DNA of 30,106 bases from assembly GCA_035540675.1 (NCBI GenBank), contig DATLGB010000078.1:1-30106 (forward strand), written 5' to 3'. The DNA comes from DATLGB01 sp035540675. GTDB lineage: Bacteria > Actinomycetota > Thermoleophilia > Solirubrobacterales > Solirubrobacteraceae. A model generated the notes under the pieces. It was not told the DNA's origin and did not search any database. It saw only the letters and a list, made by a program, of their open reading frames with translations. Shown here piece by piece: positions 1 to 6,533 of the stretch (positions are counted from its first letter, which is position 1; each line of letters starts with the position of its first letter). The position numbers and the translations under genes were made by a program.

Positions 1-440
1 ACGCCGGCGACGCGCTCGTCGAAGGCCAGCGCGGCGAGCTCGGCGTCGTCGGCCGCCGCCGGGGTCGGGAGGTGCAGCGCCAGGAAGCCGTCCAGGGCGC
101 CGGCGCGCAGCGTCAGGTCGGCGCCATCGCCGCCCGCCGCCGCCTCCACGAGCGCGCCGACGGCGGCGGCCACCACCGACCACGCGCGCTCGGGCGCCAC
201 CTGGGGATCGGCGCGCAGGTCGGCGTCGACCGGCAGCGCGGCGACGAGGCCGTCGCCGCGCGCCGCCACGGCGACGTGCACGGCGCCGTCGTAGCCCGAG
301 CGCGCGCGCGCGAGCTCGGCGCGCCCGCGGCGCAGGTCCTCCACCAGCCGCGCGCGCAGCTGCGCGGTGGCGGACGCCGGAGCGCCCGCTCCGCCGGCGG
401 CCGCCACCACCTCGGCGAGGTCTGTCGCTGGCGGGGCCAT
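1..440 (-). CDS. Unknown protein, N-terminal 146 residues (cut by window edge)
   Basis: An open frame runs from an ATG at 440 to the window edge without a stop. The visible part is Ala/Arg/Asp-rich, with an arginine-rich helix at about residues 24-46 (QLRARLVEDLRRGRAELARA), then alternating hydrophobic stretches that could be strands (VHVAVAARG, GLVAALPVD). No signal peptide or membrane segment is visible and I recognise no family. The gene is divergent from acylphosphatase with only 19 nt between the two start codons. A TACGGT hexamer sits 6 nt upstream of its ATG, so the transcript is probably leaderless. That the frame is real rests on the start context and on codons ending mostly in G or C. 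Function is unknown. Confidence 0.55.
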   Translation of the reverse strand, partial: MAPPATDLAEVVAAAGGAGAPASATAQLRARLVEDLRRGRAELARARSGYDGAVHVAVAARGDGLVAALPVDADLRADPQVAPERAWSVVAAAVGALVEAAAGGDGADLTLRAGALDGFLALHLPTPAAADDAELAALAFDERVAG

Positions 441-445
441 GCGTC

Positions 446-452
446 TACCGTA
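446..452. promoter_or_regulatory. Overlapping divergent -10 elements (TACCGTA)
   Basis: The 7-mer TACCGTA gives TACCGT on the plus strand, 8 nt before the acylphosphatase ATG. It also gives TACGGT on the minus strand, 6 nt before the ATG of the divergent gene. Both fit a TAnnnT -10 box at leaderless spacing. No clear -35 is visible for either direction. This is an inference from sequence and spacing only. Confidence 0.45.
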
Positions 453-459
453 AACCCCC

Positions 460-729
460 ATGACCGTGCGCAAGCGGGTGCGCGCCGGCGGGCGCGTGCA
501 GGGCGTCTTCTTCCGCGACTCGGTGCGCCGCGCCGCCGTGGCGCGCGGCGTCGCCGGCTGGGCGGAGAACCGGCCGGACGGGACGGTGGAGGCGGTCTTC
601 GAGGGCGAGGCGGAGGCCGTCGACGCGCTCGTGCGTGTGGTGCGCGACAGCCCCGGCTCCTCGCGGGTGGAGTCGGTCGACGTCTCCGACGAGCCGCCCG
701 AGGGGCTGCGCGGCTTCCAGACGCGCTAG
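460..729 (+). CDS. acyP: Acylphosphatase
   Basis: An 89-residue protein of the usual length for acylphosphatase, which hydrolyses carboxyl-phosphate bonds of acyl phosphates in the cytoplasm. The signature loop GRVQGVFFR spans residues 11-19, placing the phosphate-binding arginine at R19. The second signature GVAGWAENRPDGTVEAVFEG spans 30-49, with the catalytic asparagine at N37. The ATG at 460 is the only sensible start, and a TACCGT -10-like box lies 8 nt before it, so translation is probably leaderless. It is monocistronic: 82 nt separate it from the next gene, which has its own -10-like element. Function is clear from family motifs; the physiological substrate is not known. Confidence 0.93.
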   Translation: MTVRKRVRAGGRVQGVFFRDSVRRAAVARGVAGWAENRPDGTVEAVFEGEAEAVDALVRVVRDSPGSSRVESVDVSDEPPEGLRGFQTR

Positions 730-790
730 CTGGCGGCGCGGAGGCGCGGGCGGCGCGGCAGATCCCGCCCGTTCCGTCAGGACCGGTGCG

Positions 791-796
791 TACCGT
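791..796 (+). promoter_or_regulatory. Putative -10 element (TACCGT)
   Basis: TACCGT ends 15 nt before the ATG at 812, which would leave a leader of only about 8 nt. No convincing -35 is seen. It is the same hexamer as the one used before acylphosphatase. Confidence 0.35.
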
Positions 797-811
797 GCGA
801 CTTGAAGACGT

Positions 812-2110
812 ATGGAAGCCGCCACACCCCTCCGCCCCGCGCGCATCGCCATCCTCGCCAACCGGCTGATCGCCGACGGCCTCGTCGTCGACGACCCGAC
901 GGCGGTGGCGCTGGTCACGCGCCGGGCCGAGGCCGGCGACGACCCGGCGGGCGTGGTGGTCGACGCGATCGAGATCGGTGCCCGCGTGCTCGACCGCGAG
1001 CAGACGGGCGCGCAGGCCGACTTCGTCAAGGCCGAGTTCGAGAAGGTCTCGCGCGAGGTCGAGCAGGCGTTCGCCGATCGCGCGCGCGTGGTCGCGGAGT
1101 TCTTCGGGACCAAGGTCGACGAGGTCTTCGGCGAGGACAGCGGCCATCTGGCCAAGGCGCTCGAGCGCCACTTCTCCGACGGCTCGGCGACCGCGGTGCA
1201 GCACCGCGTCCGGCAGGTCGTCGACGAGGTGATGCGCAAGTCGCGCGAGGACCTGGTGCGCCAGTTCTCGGCCGCCGACGCCTCCAACCCGCTCGCCCAG
1301 TTCCAGAGCGGCGTGCTGCACGCGATGAAGCGCGGCTCCGCCGAGCAGCTCGACGCGCTCGAGCGCATGCGGGAGAAGCTGGCCGCGATGGAGGTCGAGA
1401 TCGCCAAGCTGCACGCCGAGCGCGAGAAGCAGCTCGAGCTGGCGGCCGAGGTCGACCGCGGGACGGCCAAGGGCCGCACCTTCGAGGAGGCCGTCGCCGA
1501 GGCGCTCGACCGGATCGCGCTGGCGCAGGGCGACGACTGCGACGCCGTCGGCGACTTCAGGGGCGCGATCGGCAAGAAGGGCGACGTCGTCGTGGCCATC
1601 GAGGGCTGCCGCGGCCCGGCGCGCGGCCACGTGGTCTTCGAGGCCAAGAACTCGCGCCTGTCGCGGCGGGCGGCGCTCGAAGAGCTCGACCGGGCGAAGG
1701 CGGAGCGCGACGCCGACTACGCCGTGCTGGTCGTCCCGAACGAGGACAAGGTGCCGGCGAAGATGCCGACGCTGCGCGAGCTCAACGGCGACAAGCTGGT
1801 CGTGTGCTTCGATCCCGAGGAGGGCTCGACGCTGGCGCTCGAGGTCGCCTACTCGCTGGCGCGGGCGCGCGTGCTGATGGCGCGCGGCGAGGCCGAGGGC
1901 GTCGACGCCGCGGCGATCCGCGAGACGGTCGAGCGGGCGACGGGCGCGCTCGGGGACGTGCAGCGCATCAAGCAGCAGCTCACCGGCGCGACCACGTCGA
2001 TCGAGAAGGCGCGCGAGATCGTCGACGCGCTGGCGGCGCAGGTGCGCGGCCACCTGGCGCACATCGGCTCGCTGCTCGACGCGGCCGACGTCGACGCCGA
2101 GGCCGCCTAG
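812..2110 (+). CDS. Coiled-coil protein with DUF2130-like (PD-(D/E)XK) domain
   Basis: A 432-residue soluble protein with no signal peptide or membrane span. Residues 1-165 are helical. Residues about 170-215 form a charged coiled coil (LDALERMREKLAAMEVEIAKL). Residues 219-315 resemble DUF2130 / restriction-endonuclease-fold domains: GRTFEEAV (221-228), then KKGDVVV (255-261, D258), then VVFEAKN (274-280, E277 and K279), then DYAVLVVP. The E...D...ExK spacing fits a PD-(D/E)XK active site, seen by eye only. Residues 370-430 are again helical. This layout of a long coiled coil joined to a nuclease-fold domain recalls RmuC/DUF2130 proteins, so a role in DNA metabolism is an inference. The ATG at 812 is preceded by a -10-like TACCGT, and a strong hairpin follows the stop. 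Confidence 0.75.
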   Translation: MEAATPLRPARIAILANRLIADGLVVDDPTAVALVTRRAEAGDDPAGVVVDAIEIGARVLDREQTGAQADFVKAEFEKVSREVEQAFADRARVVAEFFGTKVDEVFGEDSGHLAKALERHFSDGSATAVQHRVRQVVDEVMRKSREDLVRQFSAADASNPLAQFQSGVLHAMKRGSAEQLDALERMREKLAAMEVEIAKLHAEREKQLELAAEVDRGTAKGRTFEEAVAEALDRIALAQGDDCDAVGDFRGAIGKKGDVVVAIEGCRGPARGHVVFEAKNSRLSRRAALEELDRAKAERDADYAVLVVPNEDKVPAKMPTLRELNGDKLVVCFDPEEGSTLALEVAYSLARARVLMARGEAEGVDAAAIRETVERATGALGDVQRIKQQLTGATTSIEKAREIVDALAAQVRGHLAHIGSLLDAADVDAEAA

Positions 2111-2114
2111 ACGA

Positions 2115-2142
2115 CGAGCGCCCCGCGGAGGCGGGGCGCTCG
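2115..2142. terminator. Bidirectional hairpin terminator between convergent genes
   Basis: A perfect 12-bp stem (2115-2126 with 2131-2142) is closed by the 4-nt loop GGAG. It lies 4 nt after the stop of the coiled-coil gene and 23 nt from the 3' end of the convergent secreted-protein gene. A second complementary pair, GACGACG (2110-2116) with CGTCGTC (2146-2152), partly competes with the outer stem. There is no T-tract, as is common in high-GC actinobacteria. Confidence 0.75.
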
Positions 2143-2165
2143 CAACGTCGTCGATGTGGTGCGGG

Positions 2166-2708
2166 CTACCGCTTCAGCCCCGCGAACTTGAGCGCCTTCG
2201 CGTAGCTGAGGCTCTTGCTGGTCGAGCGCGACCCGGCGGCGCCGTCGCGCACCTGCGCGTTGCCGCGGGCCAGCGCGATCTGGTCCTCGTCGTCCGGCGC
2301 GTCCTCGGTGCAGGTGGGGTTGCTCGCCACCGGCGTGACCGTGACGATGTCGCTCTCGGCGCCGGCGCCCTCGCCGTTGTCCTCGATGTAGATGTGGAAC
2401 TGGCCGCCGTCGCGCCACGTGCCGGCGATCTGCGCGACGTTGCCGACGGCATCGACGCAGCTGACCCGGCCGTGGTAGGTCGTCTGGCCCCGGCCCGTGC
2501 CGTCGTTGCGGTCGACGTACTGGACCTGGCCCTTGACGGCGTCCGCGTTCTGCTGCGCGGTGAACGCGATCGTGTCGCCGGCGCCGCGGGCGCCCACGAG
2601 CACCTGACCGCCGCCGGTCACCTTGTCGCCGTCGCCCGCCACCGCGGCCGAGACCGGCACCGCGAGCGCGCCGACCGCCGCGCCCACCAGGAGAATCCTG
2701 AGCTTCAT
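2166..2708 (-). CDS. Secreted protein, post-COAP-1-like domain
   Basis: A 180-residue protein with a Sec signal peptide at residues 1-24 (positive MKLR, hydrophobic core, likely cut near AVA-GD). The mature part begins KVTGGGQV and continues with strand-like segments ending in QFHIYIEDNGEG (103-114). This TGGGQ ... KGQVQYVD ... F-x-(I/V)-x-(I/V)-x-D-N-G-E pattern matches my memory of small actinobacterial exported proteins annotated with a post-COAP-1 domain, whose function is unknown. Cysteines C84 and C133 could form a disulfide. The last 20 residues are basic. AGGGGG lies 5 nt before the ATG and is a good ribosome-binding site. The gene is convergent with the coiled-coil gene, with a shared terminator between them. 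Exact role: unknown. Confidence 0.75.
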   Translation of the reverse strand: MKLRILLVGAAVGALAVPVSAAVAGDGDKVTGGGQVLVGARGAGDTIAFTAQQNADAVKGQVQYVDRNDGTGRGQTTYHGRVSCVDAVGNVAQIAGTWRDGGQFHIYIEDNGEGAGAESDIVTVTPVASNPTCTEDAPDDEDQIALARGNAQVRDGAAGSRSTSKSLSYAKALKFAGLKR

Positions 2709-2808
2709 GTCTGCCCCCTACTCCGAGTGCTGGGTTCGACGCCCCTGCCGGAAGCGCCGCGGGGGTCGCACCCCGCCGGGACGGCATCTAATCAGAAACG
2801 AACCGGGC

Positions 2809-2835
2809 GTTGACGCGCAGCCGCCGCGCGTCAAC
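2809..2835 (-). terminator. Hairpin terminator of the coaD/sepIVA-like operon
   Basis: A perfect 10-bp inverted repeat (GTTGACGCGC at 2809-2818 and its complement at 2826-2835) with a 7-nt loop starts 5 nt past the SepIVA-like stop codon. Read on the minus strand it is followed by a mildly T-rich stretch (GGTTCGTTTC). That fits the end of the rpmB-to-sepIVA cluster and separates it from the secreted-protein gene. Confidence 0.65.
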
Positions 2836-2840
2836 GGTCG

Positions 2841-3305
2841 CTACCCGACTTCGGCCGGCTCGTCCTTGCCCTGCAGGCGCTCGCGCCCGCGCTGCACGGC
2901 GGCGATGAACTTCGAGAGGTTGACTTCGAGCGTGTTGAGGATCTCGTCGGCGTAATCCTCCGCGCCGAGCCGGATCTCGCGCTCGCGGGCCCGGGCGTCC
3001 TCGATGATGTCCTCGGCGGCGCGCTCGGCCTGCTTGACGACCTCCTCCTGGGAGACCAGCTGGGACTGGCGGTCGCGGGCCTCCTTGAGGATCCGCTCGG
3101 CCTCGCGCTTGGCCTCGGCGAGCATCTCCTGGCGCTCCTTGACGATCCAGCGCGCCTGCTTGATCTCCTCGGGGATCGTGGCGCGCATCTGGTCGAGGAT
3201 GTCGTAGATCTCCTCCTTGTCCACGCGCACCTTGTCCGACATGGGAATCGGCTTGGCGTTGTGGATGAGATCGTCGAGCTTGTCGATGAGAACGAGGACG
3301 TCCAT
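2841..3305 (-). CDS. SepIVA/DivIVA-like coiled-coil protein
   Basis: A 154-residue, very charged, almost wholly helical protein. After a short N-terminal segment (MDVLVLIDKLDDLIHNAKPI), residues 28-145 are coiled coil rich in E, R, K and A (EEIKQARWIVKERQEMLAEA, then KREAERILKEARDR). Automated tools often label such proteins ATP synthase subunit B-like, but there is no membrane span. The N-terminal pattern and the position directly after coaD match the mycobacterial SepIVA family (Rv2927c type), coiled-coil proteins involved in cell-envelope growth and division. This one is shorter than the mycobacterial protein. AGGAAG lies 6 nt before the ATG. Only 22 nt separate it from coaD, so it is co-transcribed, and a hairpin follows. 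The family call is moderate; the division role is inferred from homology and context. Confidence 0.8.
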   Translation of the reverse strand: MDVLVLIDKLDDLIHNAKPIPMSDKVRVDKEEIYDILDQMRATIPEEIKQARWIVKERQEMLAEAKREAERILKEARDRQSQLVSQEEVVKQAERAAEDIIEDARAREREIRLGAEDYADEILNTLEVNLSKFIAAVQRGRERLQGKDEPAEVG

Positions 3306-3327
3306 GGCTCTTCCTGCCGGGGTTTCG

Positions 3328-3831
3328 TCAGCGGGCCAGGGCTTCCTTCAACGGATCCGCCACGTGTGCCGGGACGAGGTTCGAGATGTCGCCTCCGAAC
3401 GTGGCCAGCTCCTTGACGCCGCTGGACGACAGGAAACTGTACTGCGGGCTCGCCATGATGAAGATCGTCTCGACCTCGGGCGCCTGCAGGCGGTTGAGCT
3501 GGTTCATCTCCTGCTCGTACTCGAAGTCGGAGATCGCGCGCAGGCCCTTGACGATCGCGGCGGCGCCCGTGCGGCGCGCGAAGTCGACGATCAGGACGTC
3601 GAACGGCTCGGCGCGGACGTTCGGCAGGTGCTCGGTGGCGCGGGCGATGAAGTCGATCCGCTCCTCGGTGGTGAACAGCGCCTTGCTCTTGCGCACGGAG
3701 GCGTTGACGACGGCGACGATCAGCTCGTCGAACAGCGCGGCGGCGCGGGTGATGACGTCGAGGTGGCCGTTCGTGATCGGGTCGTAGGTGCCGGGGCAGA
3801 CGGCGATGCGGGGAGTGTGCTCAGGCGGCAT
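3328..3831 (-). CDS. coaD: Phosphopantetheine adenylyltransferase
   Basis: A 167-residue cytoplasmic nucleotidyltransferase that transfers AMP from ATP to 4'-phosphopantetheine, the penultimate step of coenzyme A synthesis. The TxGH motif lies in PGTYDPITNGHLDVI (T20, H23), KGLRAISDFEYE spans 95-106, and the second nucleotide-binding motif SSSGVKE spans 135-141. The length is typical. The ATG at 3831 overlaps the 3' end of rsmD by 11 nt, the usual rsmD-coaD arrangement, so expression is coupled. The SepIVA-like gene follows 22 nt downstream. Confidence 0.97.
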   Translation of the reverse strand: MPPEHTPRIAVCPGTYDPITNGHLDVITRAAALFDELIVAVVNASVRKSKALFTTEERIDFIARATEHLPNVRAEPFDVLIVDFARRTGAAAIVKGLRAISDFEYEQEMNQLNRLQAPEVETIFIMASPQYSFLSSSGVKELATFGGDISNLVPAHVADPLKEALAR

Positions 3832-4354
3832 GGAGTCGGATGAGGGTGTCGCCGTAGCGGCGTTCGTCGAGGAGCGGGAGGTCGGGGAGGTCCAGCGGCG
3901 CGCGGCGGTCGCTCTCCGTCACCACCGTCCCGCCCGGCGCGAGCAGGGCGGCGATGGGCTCCGACAGCGCGCGGCCGAGGGTCTCCCCCTGCCGGTACGG
4001 CGGGTCCAGGAAGACGAGATCGTATTGCCGCCCGTGCTCCCGTGCGCTCCGGACGAAGGCGCGGGCGTCCTGGCGGTGCACCGTGCCGCCGGCGATGCCG
4101 GTGAGGTTGGTGCGGATCGCGCGCACCGCGGCGGCGTCGCTGTCGACGAAGGTCGCCTCGGCCGCGCCGCGGGAGAGCGCCTCGATGCCCAGCGCGCCGG
4201 AGCCCGCGAACAGGTCGAGCACCCGCGCGCCCGCCACGCGCGGCCCCAGGATCGAGAACAGCGCCTCGCGGACCCGGTCGGAGGTCGGCCGCGTCGCCTC
4301 GCCGCGCGGGGCGGTCAGGCGCCGGCCGCGGTGATCGCCCGCGATGACCCTCAT
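3821..4354 (-). CDS. rsmD: 16S rRNA (guanine(966)-N2)-methyltransferase
   Basis: A 177-residue SAM-dependent methyltransferase that modifies G966 of 16S rRNA. MRVIAGDHRGRRL at the N-terminus is typical of RsmD, followed by TRPTSDRVREALFSIL (21-36). The SAM-binding motif DLFAGSGALGIEALSRGA spans 47-64 and the catalytic DPPY spans 117-120. The ATG at 4354 overlaps the recG stop in an ATGA tetranucleotide. The frame stays open upstream through recG, but the conserved N-terminus fixes this start. It sits between recG and coaD, a common bacterial order. Confidence 0.95.
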   Translation of the reverse strand: MRVIAGDHRGRRLTAPRGEATRPTSDRVREALFSILGPRVAGARVLDLFAGSGALGIEALSRGAAEATFVDSDAAAVRAIRTNLTGIAGGTVHRQDARAFVRSAREHGRQYDLVFLDPPYRQGETLGRALSEPIAALLAPGGTVVTESDRRAPLDLPDLPLLDERRYGDTLIRLHAA

Positions 4355-6459
4355 GCGGGGATCGGCTCGAGCGCCTCCTGCCCGTACGCCGCCACGAGCG
4401 CGTCCTCGAGCAGTGCGTGCTCCGGCTCCGCCAGCTCGGGATCGGCCTCGAGCAGCGCCTGCGCCTGCCGCCGCGCCGCCTCGAGCAGCTCGGCGTCGTC
4501 GGGCAGGCGCGCGAAGCGGAAGGCGGCCAGGCCGGACTGGCGCACGCCGATCAGCTCGCCCTCGCCGCGCAGCTCGAGGTCGATCTCGGCGAGCCGGAAC
4601 CCGTCGCTGTGCTCCGCCAGCGCGCGCAGCCGCGCGGACTCCTTCGGGCCGAACAGCAGGCACAGCGACTCGTGCGGGCCGCGCCCGACGCGCCCGCGCA
4701 GCTGGTGCAGCTGGCTGATGCCGTAGCGCTCGGCGTCCTCGACGATCATCACGCTGGCGTTCGGGACGTCGATGCCGACCTCGATCACCGTCGTCGCCAC
4801 GAGGACGTCCGCCTCGTGGGCGGCGAAGCGCTCCATCGCCTCCTGCTTCTCGCGCGGCGTCATGCGCCCGTGCAGCAGCACGACCCGGAAGTCCTTGAAC
4901 TCCGTGCGCGCCAGGCGCTCGTACTCGGCGGTGGCGGCGCGCGCCTCGAGCGCCTCGGACTCCTCGACGAGCGGGCACACGACGAACGCCTGCCGGCCCG
5001 CCGCCAGCTCCTCGCGCGTGCGCTCGTAGGCGCGGGCGCGCTCGCCGGCGGTGTTCGCGACGTGCGTGGCGATCGGCTTGCGGCCCTTGGGGAGGTTGCG
5101 CAGGACGGTGACGTCGAGGTCGCCGTAGCCGGTCAGCGCCAGCGTGCGCGGGATCGGCGTCGCCGTCATGTGCAGCACGTGCGGCGTCAGCCCGCCCGGG
5201 CCCTTGCGGTCCAGCGCGCGGCGCTGGCGGACGCCGAACCGGTGCTGCTCGTCGACGACGGCGACCGCGAGCCGCTCGAACTCGACCGCGTCCTCGATCA
5301 GCGCGTGGGTGCCGACGAGCAGCTGCAGCTCCCCCGACGCGAGCTTGGCCAGCAGGCCGGCGCGGCGGCCGGCCGGCGTCGACCCCGTGAGCAGCGCGAT
5401 GCTCGTGAACGCGTGCGGCACGAGCGACTGCAGGGTGGCGAAGTGCTGCTCGGCCAGCGTCTCGGTCGGCGCCATCAGCGCCGCCTGCGCGCCGTGCTCC
5501 ACCGCCCGCAGCATCGCGTAGAGCGCCACCACCGTCTTGCCCGACCCGACCTCGCCCATCAGCAGGCGCTGCATGGGCGTCTCCGTGGCGAGGTCGGCGT
5601 CGATCGCCACCATCGCCGCGCGCTGGTCGTCCGTCGGCGCGAACGGCAGCGTCTCGTCGATCCAGCGGCGGGTCAGCCCGGGCGGCTGGTCGAGCGCGAT
5701 CGCCCGCGCGGCCTCGTGACGGCGCGCGCGCCGGCGCAGGAACGCGAGCTGCAGCAGCAGCATCTCGTCGAAGGCCAGCCGGCGACGGCCGCCCTCGGCG
5801 TCGCCGAAGTGCGCCGCGTCGAGCGCGGCCGCCCGGTCGGGCAGCCGCTCGCGGGCGCGCACGCGCGCGGGCAGCGGGTCCAGCGCGTCGTGCACGGCTG
5901 CGCGGTGGCGCCGCACCAGCTCGAGGATCTGCGTGCTGTCGAGCCCCTCCGACGCCGGGTAGTGCGCGACGGCGTCCGCCGTCGCCCCCACCCCACCCTG
6001 GGTGGGCGCGTGGCTGGTGACGGCGAAGCGGTTGCGGGCCTTGTACCTGCCGTGCAGGATCAGCCGCGTCCCAGGCGGGTAGCGGCCGACCAGCCACGGC
6101 TGGTTGAAGAAGGACACCTCCATCACGCCGGACGCGTCGGCGCAGACCGCCGTGACGAGCGGCTTCATCCCGCGCCGGCGGACGGGCCGGCTGGTGATCG
6201 AGCGCACCTCCACCACCACCGTCGCCGCCTCCCCCGGCGCCAGCTCGGCGATCGTCCGCGCCTCGCGCCGGTCGCGCGGCAGGTGCTCGAGCAGGTCGCC
6301 GACCGTGAGCAGCCCGAGCGTCTCCGCCGCCTTGACCTGCTTGGCGTGCGGCAGCTCGAGCGGCTCCCGCAGCCGCGACGGCCGCGGGTAGCGCGGCGGC
6401 ACCGCCGCGAGCGCGTCGGGCGGCAGCGGGTCGGGGCTCGCGAAGGCGGTGGGCGCCAC
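4351..6459 (-). CDS. recG: ATP-dependent DNA helicase RecG
   Basis: A 702-residue helicase that reverses stalled replication forks and branch-migrates Holliday junctions. The N-terminal wedge/OB-fold region covers roughly residues 25-180. Walker A GEVGSGKT lies at about 302-309, followed by MAPTETLAEQHF. Walker B is DEQH at about 403-406, then HMTATPIPRTLALT. Motifs V and VI are VVATTVIEVGIDVP and QLRGRVGRG. The start is a GTG at 6459; the ATG at 6467 is out of frame. The cluster partner fakA does not run straight into it, because an opposite-strand gene (6534-7499) lies between. RecG must therefore use a promoter within about 75 nt or inside that gene; I see no clear -10. The stop overlaps the rsmD start (ATGA). 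Confidence 0.96.
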   Translation of the reverse strand: MAPTAFASPDPLPPDALAAVPPRYPRPSRLREPLELPHAKQVKAAETLGLLTVGDLLEHLPRDRREARTIAELAPGEAATVVVEVRSITSRPVRRRGMKPLVTAVCADASGVMEVSFFNQPWLVGRYPPGTRLILHGRYKARNRFAVTSHAPTQGGVGATADAVAHYPASEGLDSTQILELVRRHRAAVHDALDPLPARVRARERLPDRAAALDAAHFGDAEGGRRRLAFDEMLLLQLAFLRRRARRHEAARAIALDQPPGLTRRWIDETLPFAPTDDQRAAMVAIDADLATETPMQRLLMGEVGSGKTVVALYAMLRAVEHGAQAALMAPTETLAEQHFATLQSLVPHAFTSIALLTGSTPAGRRAGLLAKLASGELQLLVGTHALIEDAVEFERLAVAVVDEQHRFGVRQRRALDRKGPGGLTPHVLHMTATPIPRTLALTGYGDLDVTVLRNLPKGRKPIATHVANTAGERARAYERTREELAAGRQAFVVCPLVEESEALEARAATAEYERLARTEFKDFRVVLLHGRMTPREKQEAMERFAAHEADVLVATTVIEVGIDVPNASVMIVEDAERYGISQLHQLRGRVGRGPHESLCLLFGPKESARLRALAEHSDGFRLAEIDLELRGEGELIGVRQSGLAAFRFARLPDDAELLEAARRQAQALLEADPELAEPEHALLEDALVAAYGQEALEPIPA

Positions 6460-6533
6460 CGCCCCATGATGACCGCCGCCCCGGTCGGCTCCGACGGGGG
6501 GCGAGTTCGCCCACCGCCGCGCCTAGGAGGTGC

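Noticed and set aside
113..2062. A 649-codon open frame on the minus strand across acylphosphatase and the DUF2130-like gene
   Set aside because: It is antisense to two genes with good motifs, and its translation is low-complexity Arg/Ala/Leu with no domain. Such frames arise from the very high GC content.
5992..6006. CCCACCC/GGGTGGG dyad
   Set aside because: It lies inside recG coding sequence, has a single-base centre and no partner feature; probably chance in GC-rich DNA.
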